Shown: positions 33,681 to 42,258 of the stretch, one piece after another | Numbering within the stretch: position 1 is the first letter of the stretch | Layout of the letters: each line of letters begins with the position of its first letter | Assembly (NCBI RefSeq): GCF_016881065.1 | Contig: NZ_WXYN01000008.1 | Location: 69,381-133,380 of the forward strand | DNA from: Planococcus soli | GTDB taxonomy: Bacteria; Bacillota; Bacilli; Bacillales_A; Planococcaceae | Direction: 5' to 3' | Length of the DNA: 64,000 bases | Notes under the pieces: generated by a model | The model's input: only the letters and a program-made list of their open reading frames with translations | Told to the model about the DNA's origin: nothing | Database searches by the model: none | Program-made: the position numbers and the translations under genes

Positions 33681-35326
33681 AAGTAATTCTCCTTTTTCGG
33701 TAATGAAACGACAAAGCAGGCTCCACCGAGTTCACTTTCCTCTGCATGCAGTTCGCCGCCGGCTTGGACGATGAGCTGTCTTGTCGTGCTCAAACCGTAG
33801 CCGCGGTCTGCCCCTGTTTTCGACGTAAAGCCTCTTTCGAATAAAAGATGTTCATGGCCAGGTAGAATTCCCGGTCCCGAATCATCGATCTCAAATAATA
33901 TATCATCGCCGACATCGGTGAAGTAGAGTGTGATTTGCCGCTGTTCTGCGGGAAAGTCTCTGACAGCATCCAGTGCATTATCGATCAAGTTGCCGATCGC
34001 TGCCGTCAAAGCACGGCTTTGCGTGTCCGGTAAAGGCGTTTTCAACCGGCTGTCCGGATCAATCAACAGTTGGACCTGTTGCTCGCTTGCTTGGTTGAGC
34101 TTGCCAATCAAGATCCCGCTGATTAACGGGTCGGCCACTTTGTCGATGACTTGTTGGATCCATTCCTGCTGAATATCATGCTCCATCCGAATAAAATCAA
34201 GCACTTCCTGTTTTTTATTCAAATAGACCAGCCCTGAAATGGTATACAGCTTGTTCGAGAACTCATGTGTCTGTGCGCGCAGCGCGTTGGCGTATTGCTT
34301 TACATGAGACAGCTCTTTAGTCAGCGTGTCGATTTCAGTTTTATTGCGGAAAGTCGAAACCGCACCGACCAGCGTATCTTCATAGTAAATGGGCCCCGAG
34401 TTGACGTAAACCGCATAGCTGCCATAGACCTCTTCTTGATCAAAGCGGCTCCTGCGGCTTTCCAGAATGTCCGGTAAATCGGAGGTAGGAAGAACGTGGC
34501 GGATAGGCTGGCCGATAAGTTGACCGGTGTCCTGTACACCGCCAAACAGCAATTGCTGGGCCATCTGGTTGAGCAGGGTGATCTTCCCGGCGTCATCGAC
34601 TGCGATGATGCCTTCATGGGTCGACTGCAAAATCGTCTCTTTTTGAAACAGCAGGCGTGAAATTTCCTCGGGTTCGAGGCCGTGCAGTTTTCGTTTAATA
34701 TAAGTAGCAATGGCAATAGCGACCAGGATTGCGACAACCGTGATGATCACCAGCATCAGCCACAGCTCGTGATTGTAATCACCAATGAGTGTCTGGATAT
34801 CAGTGGCAAGAAAACCGACCGACACTACGCCGATAATGTCAGTTCCCGAGTAAATCGGCACTTTGGCGCGCAGCGAATTGCCGAGCGATCCGGTAGCTTC
34901 AGAGACATAGGAAACGCCAGAAAGAAGCGCCCGTTCATTGTCTTCGCCGACCATCTTTTTGCCGATCTGTTCGGGATTTGGATGCGAATAGCGGATCTCT
35001 TCCGCATTGCCGACAACGATAAACTCGGCGTTGGTCGACTGCTGTATTGGAGAAACGAGCGGCTGAATAATAGCTGCCGGATCGGCGGTCTCAAAGGCCT
35101 GCGCAATGTCCGGATTGAGCGCCACGCTTTCTGCCACACTTAGCGCTTGTTCACCCAACTGAGCCTCAAGTGTATTGGTGACGAAATAATCGAGGAAAAT
35201 GCCGATGACCAGCACAATTGCCAGGATCAATAAACCAATCAATGCAATCATCTTCATCTTTAAATTCATCCGATTTTTTGGTGGAGCCGGTCGCTTCTGA
35301 ATATCGGCTTTGTGGAATTGGATCAT
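33677..35326 (-). CDS. citS: Citrate-type sensor histidine kinase
   Basis: 549 residues, DcuS/CitA family. A cytosolic N-terminal tail precedes TM1 (IALIGLLILAIVLVIGIF), an extracellular PAS-like (sCache) ligand domain (about 50-185), TM2 (LWLMLVIITVVAILVAIAIA), a cytosolic PAS domain (GIIAVDDAGKITLLNQMAQQ), and a Spo0B-like dimerisation helix with the phospho-His in THEFSNKLYTISGLVYL. The ATPase domain has NLIDNALDAVR, DDSGPGI and RGYGLSTTRQ. The start has AAGGAG 9 bases upstream. It likely senses extracellular citrate. Confidence 0.92.
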   Translation of the reverse strand: MIQFHKADIQKRPAPPKNRMNLKMKMIALIGLLILAIVLVIGIFLDYFVTNTLEAQLGEQALSVAESVALNPDIAQAFETADPAAIIQPLVSPIQQSTNAEFIVVGNAEEIRYSHPNPEQIGKKMVGEDNERALLSGVSYVSEATGSLGNSLRAKVPIYSGTDIIGVVSVGFLATDIQTLIGDYNHELWLMLVIITVVAILVAIAIATYIKRKLHGLEPEEISRLLFQKETILQSTHEGIIAVDDAGKITLLNQMAQQLLFGGVQDTGQLIGQPIRHVLPTSDLPDILESRRSRFDQEEVYGSYAVYVNSGPIYYEDTLVGAVSTFRNKTEIDTLTKELSHVKQYANALRAQTHEFSNKLYTISGLVYLNKKQEVLDFIRMEHDIQQEWIQQVIDKVADPLISGILIGKLNQASEQQVQLLIDPDSRLKTPLPDTQSRALTAAIGNLIDNALDAVRDFPAEQRQITLYFTDVGDDILFEIDDSGPGILPGHEHLLFERGFTSKTGADRGYGLSTTRQLIVQAGGELHAEESELGGACFVVSLPKKENYL

Positions 35327-35457
35327 GTGGAGAAGCTCCTTACTATCAATCTGCTTTTTGTAATAATACCATATGTGGTGATTGAGGCTCTTTGGGTGAG
35401 AAGTTCTGCTTGTTGGAAAATATTGAAGAACAAATAAAAAGAAAGGAATTTCGCAGC

Positions 35458-35482
35458 GCGCGGCAACGTTCGTCTGCCGTCC
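35458..35482. other. Isolated hairpin like that of arrays B and C
   Basis: GCGCGGCA-ACGTTCG-TCTGCCGT resembles the hairpins preceding arrays B and C, but no repeat array follows. It lies in the 207 bases between citS and ydhK. Confidence 0.5.
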
Positions 35483-35496
35483 ATCTCAATATGAAA

Positions 35497-35529
35497 AGCC
35501 TCCCCAATGCCAAAGGCACAAGGGAGGCT
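35497..35529 (-). terminator. Terminator of the YdhK-like gene
   Basis: AGCCTCCC pairs with GGGAGGCT, and TGCC with GGCA inside. On the minus strand a short T-run follows, adjacent to the YdhK stop. Confidence 0.75.
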
Positions 35530-35533
35530 CTAT

Positions 35534-36139
35534 TTATTCGGCGGATAACTCGCTTTCGGTTACCCATTTGTGGTTGGTGACTTCTTCATCGGTATCAGTC
35601 GTTGTAAAGTCGACCATGTAGACAGTGGTTTGTTCAGCCGAATCGATGGTCGCCGTGGCACCTTCCATGCCTTCCATATGATCAGTAGCGATCGCGGCTT
35701 CGTCGCCAGCAGAAAGCGGTGTATCGCCCGGATCTTCCAATTCTTCGTGAATGACCCATTTATGGTTTTCTACCGGTTCACCGCCAGTAGTTGGCGTAAA
35801 GCTCAATGCGTAGACCGTTGTATCGTATGCGCCGACGATGGTCGCGGTCGCACCGTCCATGCCCGGCATATGGTCAGCGTTCATGATGGCTTGGCTGCCG
35901 ACTTCAAATGTTGGGCTTTCAGCTTCCGCCAATCCTTCCGGCACTTCGCCAGAGCTGGAGTGATCCATCCCGCCGTGGTCCATTTCTTCGTCCATATTAT
36001 CATCCATGTCTTCATTCATTTCGCTTTGGTTGTCAGGATCAGCCGGGTTCATCGAGTCTTCTTCCGTATCACCGCAAGCTGCCAGCGTAACAGCGGTCAG
36101 CGCTGACATTGCCATCAGCAGAAATTTGTTTTTTGTCAT
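35534..36139 (-). CDS. ydhK: YdhK-like lipoprotein with two DUF1541 repeats
   Basis: 201 residues. Lipoprotein signal with lipobox LAAC (about C22), an acidic Met/His-rich linker (DDNMDEEMDHGGMDHSSS), then two homologous DUF1541 domains of about 50 residues: HMPGMDGATATI...TVYALSF and HMEGMEGATATID...TVYMVDF, each ended by a NHKWV motif. The HM-x-GM repeats are methionine- and histidine-rich in the manner of periplasmic copper-binding proteins, and ydhK-type genes commonly lie near metal-resistance genes. It is divergent from the F510_1955-like lipoprotein operon, with a palindrome between the two. Copper binding is an inference. Confidence 0.9.
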   Translation of the reverse strand: MTKNKFLLMAMSALTAVTLAACGDTEEDSMNPADPDNQSEMNEDMDDNMDEEMDHGGMDHSSSGEVPEGLAEAESPTFEVGSQAIMNADHMPGMDGATATIVGAYDTTVYALSFTPTTGGEPVENHKWVIHEELEDPGDTPLSAGDEAAIATDHMEGMEGATATIDSAEQTTVYMVDFTTTDTDEEVTNHKWVTESELSAE

Positions 36140-36197
36140 AGGAATCCCTCTTTCATTGCTTTAGTTTCTACACTGTACCCAAATATTGTGCAAATGC

Positions 36198-36214
36198 TGT
36201 GCAGAATCTGCACA
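36198..36214. promoter_or_regulatory. Palindrome in the divergent ydhK promoter region
   Basis: TGTGCAG-AAT-CTGCACA, a perfect 7-bp inverted repeat centred between the two divergent genes, with a half-site TTGTGCA at 36186. TACAAT at 36235-36240 is a likely -10 for the plus-strand gene. The OmpR-type regulator encoded downstream is one candidate binder. Confidence 0.55.
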
Positions 36215-36273
36215 AAAAATCAAAACTTTTCTTGTACAATAAAAGATAACAGGACGACAGGAGGATGAATGGC

Positions 36274-37242
36274 ATGAACAGAAAATGGATGTTGGCTCCG
36301 TTGATGATGGGTTTGCTGATTGCTGGGTGCACAGAAACTGAGGAAACCGAAGCGCCAGACGCAGAAAATTCAACAAGCACCGAAGCCAACGAAACCAAAG
36401 AAACCAAAGAAGAATTTGAAGTGGCGTTCGATGGCCGCCTGGACCATGTCCATGGGATGGGATTTATCGAAAGTGAAGAAGGCCTGTATTTTGCATCGCA
36501 TCATGGCTTGAAGATTTACCGCGATGGGGAATGGCTGGAAACGAGCGACAACTTTCATGATTACATGGGATTTAATGCAGTCGACGATGGTTTTTACACA
36601 TCTGGACATCCGGGATCCGGTTCCATGATGCAAAATCCAATCGGGATACAGCGCAGCATGGACGGTGGACGTTCGCTCGACCATATGGGCTTTGAAGGCG
36701 AAACCGATTTTCATGGCATGGCAGCCGGCTATCGCAGCCACCACTTGTTTGTCATGAATCCACAGGAAAATTCGCAGATGGGACCAGGGTATTTCCGCAG
36801 CGAAGATGACGGAGAGCAGTGGCAGCAAGTAGAGGGCAGCGGACTGGAAGGCGAAATTTCGGCTTTTGCCATGCATCCGAGCGATTCGCAATTGATTGCT
36901 GCTGCGACGACGGAAGGAATCTTCTTGTCGGAAGACGGCGGTGACAGTTTTGTGCTGCTGACAGACGATGGGATTTATGGAACTGCCGTGTTCTTTGGTG
37001 AAGAGGCGCTGTACTACGCAACTTATAGCACAGAGGCAGAGCTCATCGAGTATACTTGGGAAAATGGTGAACAGCAGGCGCTCGAATTGCCTGACCTTCC
37101 GGAAGACGGCATTATGTACATGGCACAAAACCCGTCCAACGCAGCAGAACTGGCTATTTATACAGCGGCGGGCCACGCTTTTCTTTCCGAAGACGGCGGG
37201 GACACGTGGAGTCAAATCCTGAATGCCGGCCAAGTAGAATAA
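36274..37242 (+). CDS. Lipoprotein with BNR-like repeats (F510_1955-type)
   Basis: 322 residues from ATG 36274 (AGGAGG 9 bases upstream). Lipobox IAGC (about C19), an acidic Thr/Glu linker, then HVHGMGFIESEEGLYFASHHG and four sialidase-like Asp-box motifs (MDGGRSLDH, EDDGEQWQQ, EDGGDSFVL, EDGGDTWSQ). This matches proteins annotated 'F510_1955 family glycosylhydrolase', a beta-propeller fold; I see no proof of hydrolase activity. It is the first gene of an operon with a histidine kinase and response regulator, and it is divergent from ydhK, so a role in sensing or protecting against envelope or metal stress is likely. Confidence 0.85.
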   Translation: MNRKWMLAPLMMGLLIAGCTETEETEAPDAENSTSTEANETKETKEEFEVAFDGRLDHVHGMGFIESEEGLYFASHHGLKIYRDGEWLETSDNFHDYMGFNAVDDGFYTSGHPGSGSMMQNPIGIQRSMDGGRSLDHMGFEGETDFHGMAAGYRSHHLFVMNPQENSQMGPGYFRSEDDGEQWQQVEGSGLEGEISAFAMHPSDSQLIAAATTEGIFLSEDGGDSFVLLTDDGIYGTAVFFGEEALYYATYSTEAELIEYTWENGEQQALELPDLPEDGIMYMAQNPSNAAELAIYTAAGHAFLSEDGGDTWSQILNAGQVE

Positions 37243-37256
37243 CAACGGAGGTCCCT

Positions 37257-38645
37257 ATGTTCAATAAATTATCCCTGAAAATCGGTTTGTTGTTTTTTAT
37301 CTTTATTTTAATTATTGAAGCGTTCCTGTTTTCAACACTTTATTTCACGTTGGTCAATGAACGCGTCGATGAAGTGATGGAGAATTTATTGGCGCGGGGT
37401 GAAACGCACAGCGATGTGCTGGAAGACAGCTTTGAGGAGATGACCCTGGAGCATGTCGGCATGATGGAGTCGGCATCTGATTTTATTGTCGTAATTACTG
37501 ACGAGACAGGTGAGATTCTGGTCAATTCCGATGCGTTGGAACCTGAAATGCTTGAGGTGCTGGGCCATACTGATTTTGCAGCCGTGCCTATAGATGGAGA
37601 AATAATAGAAGAAAATTGGCAGGATCAGCGCTATATAGCGACCGACAGCCCAATTACGATTGATGGGGTGCATGAGGGCCACGTCTTTATGTTTGCGCCG
37701 ACCGATAATGTTGAACGCATCATTGATCATTTGAAAAGCCAGTTTCTCCTGGTCGGCATCATCACCGTTCTTTTGACTATTGTCACAATTCTGCTGCTGT
37801 CGCGGCTCATCACCTTGCCGCTGATCCGCATGAAAGAAGCGGCCGAGCAATTGAGCCAGGGCAACAACCATGTCGATTTGACGAATGAACGAAACGATGA
37901 GCTAGGGGAGTTGGCGAATGCCATCACCAAACTGTCGGCAGATCTGGACCGGCTGAAAAATGCCCGCAATGAGTTCCTGTCGAGCATTTCGCACGAGTTG
38001 CGGACGCCGCTGACTTATATTAAAGGCTATGCCGATATCCTGGCGCGGCCGGACACGACAGAGCAGGAACGTGAGGAATACATGAACATCATCAGGGAAG
38101 AAGCTGCTCATTTAACGATGCTGGTCGGAAATTTGTTCGACTTGGCCAAGCTCGACCGCAACCAATTTACGATTGAACAACGGGACGGTTCCATTGCAGA
38201 ACTATTGGGGTCGGTTGCAGTTTTGGTAAAACCAGCATTTGATGAGGAACAAATTGAGCTGTCGATGGACTGCAGCGATGATATGCAGGCTTCCATCGAT
38301 CCGGAGCGCATTCAACAGGTACTGCTGAACATTCTCGATAATGCCCGCAAACATTCGATGGCCGGCGATCGTGTGGTGGTGGAATGCAGCGAGGAAATGG
38401 ACGGCATCGCCATCCGCATCAGTGATGAAGGGCAGGGAATTCCTGAAGAGGAACTGCCTTTTGTCTTTGACCGGCTATACCGTGTCGAAAAATCGAGATC
38501 GCGCGAACGGGGCGGTTCAGGACTCGGTTTGGCAATTGCCAAGGAAATCGTTGAGTCGCATGGCGGCCGGATTCGCATCGACAGCAAGTTCGGCAAAGGG
38601 ACAGCAGTCACAGTTCGATTGAAAAGGGGTGGAGACCATTCATAA
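37257..38645 (+). CDS. Envelope-sensing histidine kinase
   Basis: 462 residues from ATG 37257 (CGGAGG upstream). TM1 near residues 10-30, an extracellular domain (about 33-160) rich in Glu and Met, TM2 (LVGIITVLLTIVTILLL), HAMP (LPLIRMKEAAEQLSQGN), HisKA with the phospho-His in SISHELRTPLTYIKG, and HATPase_c with NILDNARKHS, DEGQGI and GSGLGLAIAK. It overlaps the response regulator by 17 bases. The upstream lipoprotein gene is 14 bases away, so the three form an operon. Its stimulus is unknown; neighbouring genes suggest metal or envelope stress. Confidence 0.92.
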   Translation: MFNKLSLKIGLLFFIFILIIEAFLFSTLYFTLVNERVDEVMENLLARGETHSDVLEDSFEEMTLEHVGMMESASDFIVVITDETGEILVNSDALEPEMLEVLGHTDFAAVPIDGEIIEENWQDQRYIATDSPITIDGVHEGHVFMFAPTDNVERIIDHLKSQFLLVGIITVLLTIVTILLLSRLITLPLIRMKEAAEQLSQGNNHVDLTNERNDELGELANAITKLSADLDRLKNARNEFLSSISHELRTPLTYIKGYADILARPDTTEQEREEYMNIIREEAAHLTMLVGNLFDLAKLDRNQFTIEQRDGSIAELLGSVAVLVKPAFDEEQIELSMDCSDDMQASIDPERIQQVLLNILDNARKHSMAGDRVVVECSEEMDGIAIRISDEGQGIPEEELPFVFDRLYRVEKSRSRERGGSGLGLAIAKEIVESHGGRIRIDSKFGKGTAVTVRLKRGGDHS

Positions 38646-39306
38646 AGTGCTGCTGGTGGACGACGAAAAACGGATGCTCGACCTGGTTGCGCTGTATTTG
38701 CGGCCGCATGACTATGCCTGCACAAAAGCCGACAGCGGTAAACAGGCATTGGATTTACTGAACAAAGAGGCTTTCGATCTGGTGCTGCTCGATATTATGA
38801 TGCCGGACATGGATGGCTGGGAAGTATGCCGTGAAATCCGCAAATCTTCCAATGTGCCGATCATCATGCTGACAGCCCGCGAACAGCAGGAAGATATTGT
38901 CAAAGGCCTGCGTCTCGGTGCCGATGATTACATGACCAAGCCATTTGGTGAAGAAGAGTTGCTTGCGCGGATGGAAGCTCTGCTGCGCCGCAGCCTCCCG
39001 GCAAAACGCATTGAATTGCAGGGATTGGTATGGGAAGAGGAGCGTTTCGAGTTGAGCTACAACCACAAACCCGTCCGCCTGACCCCAAAAGAGTTTTCGA
39101 TGCTCGGCCTCCTGATGAAAAATCCGAATAAAGTATTTGAACGCGATCGGCTGCTGGAACTGGTGTGGGGCTTTGATTCGGAAACAGAGGGCCGCACCGT
39201 CGATTCGCATGTCCGCAACATTCGTGAAAAAATCCGTCAGGCCGGCTTTCCCATCGATGAACATTTTCAGACGGTATGGGGCATCGGCTATAAATGGGTC
39301 AATTAG
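38629..39306 (+). CDS. OmpR family response regulator
   Basis: 225 residues from GTG 38629. The receiver has VLLVDDEKRM, LVLLDIMMPDMDGWE (phospho-Asp about D55) and DDYMTKPFG; the winged-helix Trans_reg_C domain has LTPKEFSMLGLLMKN and GRTVDSHVRNIREKI. The Shine-Dalgarno is weak (AAAGG one base away), and the start overlaps the kinase end, so it probably depends on translational coupling; GTG 38647 is an alternative. Targets may be the divergent ydhK and the operon itself, by way of the palindrome at 36198-36214. It is followed by a strong terminator. Confidence 0.92.
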   Translation: METIHKVLLVDDEKRMLDLVALYLRPHDYACTKADSGKQALDLLNKEAFDLVLLDIMMPDMDGWEVCREIRKSSNVPIIMLTAREQQEDIVKGLRLGADDYMTKPFGEEELLARMEALLRRSLPAKRIELQGLVWEEERFELSYNHKPVRLTPKEFSMLGLLMKNPNKVFERDRLLELVWGFDSETEGRTVDSHVRNIREKIRQAGFPIDEHFQTVWGIGYKWVN

Positions 39307-39340
39307 AAAACCGCTGCAGATCGGCTCTGCAGCGGTTTTT
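39307..39340. terminator. Bidirectional terminator after the response regulator
   Basis: AAAACCGCTGCAG pairs with CTGCAGCGGTTTTT around a short loop, directly after the TAG stop. Confidence 0.9.
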
Positions 39341-39525
39341 CGCGCGGCAATATTTTCTGCCGTGCTTGTTTGGGCATTCTGTGTTGAATGGTGGCGGGAA
39401 TTCGCGAACGACCGCAAATTCGGCTGAACGCCCATAAATCTTTCGGAGCGCCCACAAATTTTTCTGAACGACCGTAAATCTCGCCGAGCGACTGCAACTC
39501 CAGCTGAGCGACTGCAAATCGACAG
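39341..39525. repeat. Array C: hairpin plus six or seven 20-base repeats
   Basis: A hairpin CGCGCGGCA-ATATTT-TCTGCCGTGC (39341-39365) is followed by units with GAACG/GAGCG at 39406, 39426, 39446, 39466, 39486 and 39506, exactly 20 apart; a diverged unit precedes at 39386. Core GARCGNCCGYAAATYT. It lies between convergent genes and resembles array B. Confidence 0.9.
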
Positions 39526-39546
39526 TGCCACATGAAAATCCAAAAC

Positions 39547-41025
39547 CTAAACCAATCGCTCGCCCGAAACCGACCGCGCAGCGTGAATGCCACTGGCTGC
39601 AGCCCCGATTGTTCCGCCGCCAGGGAAGACGTGATCCCCGCAGACGTAAAGGTTCGGCAAGCCGGAATGATGCGATATGGAGTTGAACAAAGCAGCATCC
39701 AATGTTTGCGGAAAGCCGCCGACCAAACCGTTTGTCCGTCCGGCAAAACGCTCCCAGGCTCTAGGGGCACCGCTTTCCATATGGACGACGGCTTCCCGGA
39801 ATTCAGGGACAACCCTTTGAATGGCCTGCAGCATGCGCTCTGTTAAAAGCTCCCGGGCATTTTCATATTTTTCCTGGCTGTCCCATTCCTGGACGCGCGA
39901 ATGCGTGGAAATGGTCACTGTCTGGAAGCCTTCAGGCGCACGAAGCTCGTCGCCGGGAACAGACGAAGACATAAAAAAATGACCGCCTTCCGCAAGGCCA
40001 GCGCCTGTAGAAATCTGGCGGAACGGCGGCAGCGGTTCGCTCAGTTTGCTCGAATCGACAGCCAAATAAAGCGTCAGCGTCGTCCAGGTTTCTCCAGCGA
40101 TGCCGTCGCGCAAAGAAACTTTCAGCTTGGCTACCAGCTCTGGCGCCAAAATTTTGGGCAATTGCTGGATGGGTACATTCAGGATAACATTTGTCGCTTC
40201 ATAGACATTGCCGCGATGATCGGTGGCGACCCATAAATCGCCTTGCCGTTCCAGCTTTTCGAGGGTGCGCCGCTTTTTCAGCACACCGCCGCTGTCCTTC
40301 AGGCTATCGCCCATCAGTTCAGAAAAACGGTACAAACCGCCTGGCACGTAATAAGCCCCTTCGTGATAAATATCAAGCGCCACTGCGGACAATAAATACG
40401 CCACGTCTTCGCTGCCAGTTTGCATGCTGTCGATCAGCAGGCCATCAAGCATATGGCGAAACTCTTTCAAATCATGGAGGCCATGCTTTTTCAGCCGCTG
40501 CCCCAAGGTTTGATTGAAGAAAGGCAGGAGTTTGATATGTTTGGGGCGCATGGATTTTGTCAGGAATGCCCATTCGTTTGCCGTTGCGGGAGGCAGGGAG
40601 GGGAGCGGATCCATCAATGTCCGGACGATGGCTGCGGTGTGGTGAATCTCTTTGTAGAACGCGTGAATCCGATCGCTGTGTTCGGGAAAATGCGCCGCTA
40701 CGCCGTCAACATGGCGCGTGCGGTCCCGGTGGAAAACGAACGTCGCTTCGGGATGGACCATTTCCATCACCTGTTCGAGCGGTTCGATGGCCAGCGGCGT
40801 ACCAAGAAAACGGAAGACACGTTCATGGATGCCCCCAGGTTCCAGGCCCATGCCGAGTGTTGCGCCAGCGGGGAATATATACTTGTTGCGCTTGAATTTT
40901 CCAGCGCAGCCGCCGAGTTCTGATGATGCTTCCAGCAGCGTCACCGGCCATCCTGCTTTCGCCAGCAGTGAACCCGCTGTCAACCCGCCGATGCCGGCGC
41001 CTATTACCAATACTGTTCGTGCCAT
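39547..41025 (-). CDS. CrtI/phytoene-desaturase-like FAD oxidoreductase
   Basis: 492 residues from ATG 41025 (AAGGAG 8 bases upstream). The N-terminal FAD dinucleotide motif is VLVIGAGIGGLTAGSLLAKAG, and the C-terminal FAD-contact segment is LYVCGDHVFPGGGTIGAAAS. This is the amine-oxidase/carotenoid-desaturase superfamily; it resembles CrtI/CrtN-like and retinol saturase-like members. Planococcaceae make C30 carotenoids, but no crtM-type synthase is beside it, so a role in carotenoid synthesis is open. The gene stands alone, 106 bases downstream of the copper-binding protein gene, with a terminator between them. Confidence 0.85.
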   Translation of the reverse strand: MARTVLVIGAGIGGLTAGSLLAKAGWPVTLLEASSELGGCAGKFKRNKYIFPAGATLGMGLEPGGIHERVFRFLGTPLAIEPLEQVMEMVHPEATFVFHRDRTRHVDGVAAHFPEHSDRIHAFYKEIHHTAAIVRTLMDPLPSLPPATANEWAFLTKSMRPKHIKLLPFFNQTLGQRLKKHGLHDLKEFRHMLDGLLIDSMQTGSEDVAYLLSAVALDIYHEGAYYVPGGLYRFSELMGDSLKDSGGVLKKRRTLEKLERQGDLWVATDHRGNVYEATNVILNVPIQQLPKILAPELVAKLKVSLRDGIAGETWTTLTLYLAVDSSKLSEPLPPFRQISTGAGLAEGGHFFMSSSVPGDELRAPEGFQTVTISTHSRVQEWDSQEKYENARELLTERMLQAIQRVVPEFREAVVHMESGAPRAWERFAGRTNGLVGGFPQTLDAALFNSISHHSGLPNLYVCGDHVFPGGGTIGAAASGIHAARSVSGERLV

Positions 41026-41080
41026 CCGAATCCACTCCTTTGACTCCATTATGGCGATAAATCGCAAAGCCTGCCAATAC

Positions 41081-41117
41081 AAAAGCCCGGCTGCAGGGGA
41101 ATTCCCAACAGCCGGGC
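41081..41117 (-). terminator. Terminator of the copper-binding protein gene
   Basis: GCCCGGCTG (41085-41093) pairs with CAGCCGGGC (41109-41117); on the minus strand TTTTGT follows. Confidence 0.85.
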
Positions 41118-41131
41118 ACTTGGTTAAAAAA

Positions 41132-41458
41132 TTAGGCCACGCTTCGGCAAGCTTCTGCGCATTTTGCACAGGCTTCTGCACATTTCTGGCAATGGTCGTG
41201 GTCGTGTTTCGAACATTCTGCAGCACATGCCTCGCAAATAGCCGCGCAAGCTTGTGCCAGTTCAGCAACAAATGGCGAGTTGCGGGTAATCGCGTGCTCC
41301 AGATACGCACAAATGTCTGCGCATTCACGGTCGAGGCGAATGCATTGTGCCATCATTTTCACGTCTTCTTCCTGCAAGCATGCGTCAAAACAGTGGTTGC
41401 ACGCTGCTGCGCAATCGTGCAGAGTTTTAATCAGTTCTGCATGTTGTTCATGTGCCAT
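41132..41458 (-). CDS. Cys-rich four-helix copper-binding protein (DUF326/Csp-like)
   Basis: 108 residues from ATG 41458 (GGAGG upstream). It has about 15 Cys spaced along predicted helices: CAAACNHCFDAC, CIRLDRECADIC, CAAICEACAAEC, and HDHDHCQKCAEACAKCAEAC. This is the four-helix-bundle copper-storage family (Csp; Bacillus YhjQ type), where Cys thiolates inside the bundle bind many Cu(I). No export signal, so it is cytosolic (Csp3-like). It is the last gene of a run with two SHOCT membrane proteins. Copper storage or buffering is known for the family, inferred here. Confidence 0.92.
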   Translation of the reverse strand: MAHEQHAELIKTLHDCAAACNHCFDACLQEEDVKMMAQCIRLDRECADICAYLEHAITRNSPFVAELAQACAAICEACAAECSKHDHDHCQKCAEACAKCAEACRSVA

Positions 41459-41558
41459 CAATAAAACCTCCAGTTTCAGATTTTGTTGCTTCTCTCTTTC
41501 GTTTCCCTTTAGATTGCCAGTTAAACAGAAAAAGAAGAACTCCACAAAAACTGCACAA

Positions 41559-41813
41559 TCAGTTTTCTGGCGGGCCTTTCAAATTGCGCAGCTGCTCATC
41601 GTATTCTTCTTTGCTGATTTCTCCGTTAACGTAGCTCTGACGCAGTGCTTCTGCTGCTTTATTCGGCGTACTTGGTTCAGTGCTGGCTGCTTTGTTGCGT
41701 GCTTTGATCAGCGTAAACCAAAGAACGGTTCCGATGCCGGCCAACAGAACGATAAAGCCAACAGCGATGGTTATGCCAAGCGCCTGGTTGCCGGGTGTAA
41801 AAAATTCTCCCAT
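41559..41813 (-). CDS. Small SHOCT-domain membrane protein, 84 residues
   Basis: One N-terminal membrane segment (ALGITIAVGFIVLLAGIGTVLWF), a short Ser/Pro linker, then a SHOCT motif (ALRQSYVNGEISKEEYDEQLRNL), the 'short C-terminal' domain seen at the ends of many Gram-positive and mycobacterial envelope proteins. AAGGGAGT precedes the ATG. It is 31 bases after the next SHOCT gene and shows similar organisation, so the two are tandem relatives. Function unknown; SHOCT proteins often accompany copper genes such as the Csp gene 100 bases downstream. Confidence 0.88.
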   Translation of the reverse strand: MGEFFTPGNQALGITIAVGFIVLLAGIGTVLWFTLIKARNKAASTEPSTPNKAAEALRQSYVNGEISKEEYDEQLRNLKGPPEN

Positions 41814-41844
41814 TAGTTTCGACTCCCTTTCTTTACTAGAACTT

Positions 41845-42090
41845 TTATCGTTTTTCCAAACTCTTCATGCGCTTATGAAACTCTTCTTCGCTGATTTCGC
41901 CTTTGGCATACTGTTCTTTCAGCAGCTTTGACTGTTTATTCTGCGGAGGCAAAGGGGGACGGGGCATTCCTTTTCGGCTGGCGTAAATCACCAATCCGAC
42001 AAACGCAATGACCAGAAATACCAGAAACAACAGCATCCACAGGTATAGCGGAATTCCTGGATTGAAGGAATTAACATCCACAGCTTCCAT
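41845..42090 (-). CDS. Small SHOCT-domain membrane protein, 81 residues
   Basis: An N-terminal membrane segment (LYLWMLLFLVFLVIAFVGLVIYA), a proline-rich linker (KGMPRPPLPPQNK), then SHOCT (LLKEQYAKGEISEEEFHKRMKSL). AAGGAGGAGC precedes the ATG at 42090. It is first of the three-gene run to the Csp-like gene on the minus strand. It is the closest relative of its neighbour by architecture; the two probably arose by duplication. Confidence 0.88.
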   Translation of the reverse strand: MEAVDVNSFNPGIPLYLWMLLFLVFLVIAFVGLVIYASRKGMPRPPLPPQNKQSKLLKEQYAKGEISEEEFHKRMKSLEKR

Positions 42091-42258
42091 GCTTTCACGC
42101 TCCTCCTTTAAATAAAGTCACGTCTGGTTATATGTTCATTTTACACGTTTCCACTCGTAAAGATGAGAACAATTAACGAATCAATAAATCAAAAAATACG
42201 AATGGAAAATTCTGATATTTATGCTACGATATGTATACAAGCAAAAGGAGGCATTTTC

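Noticed and set aside
36370-37245. Antisense frame of 291 codons opposite the BNR-like lipoprotein
   Set aside because: The plus-strand gene has signal peptide, lipobox and repeat motifs; the antisense has none.
41026-41328. Extended N-terminus of the CrtI-like gene
   Set aside because: It passes through the terminator and the Csp-like gene on the same strand; the FAD motif follows directly after ATG 41025.
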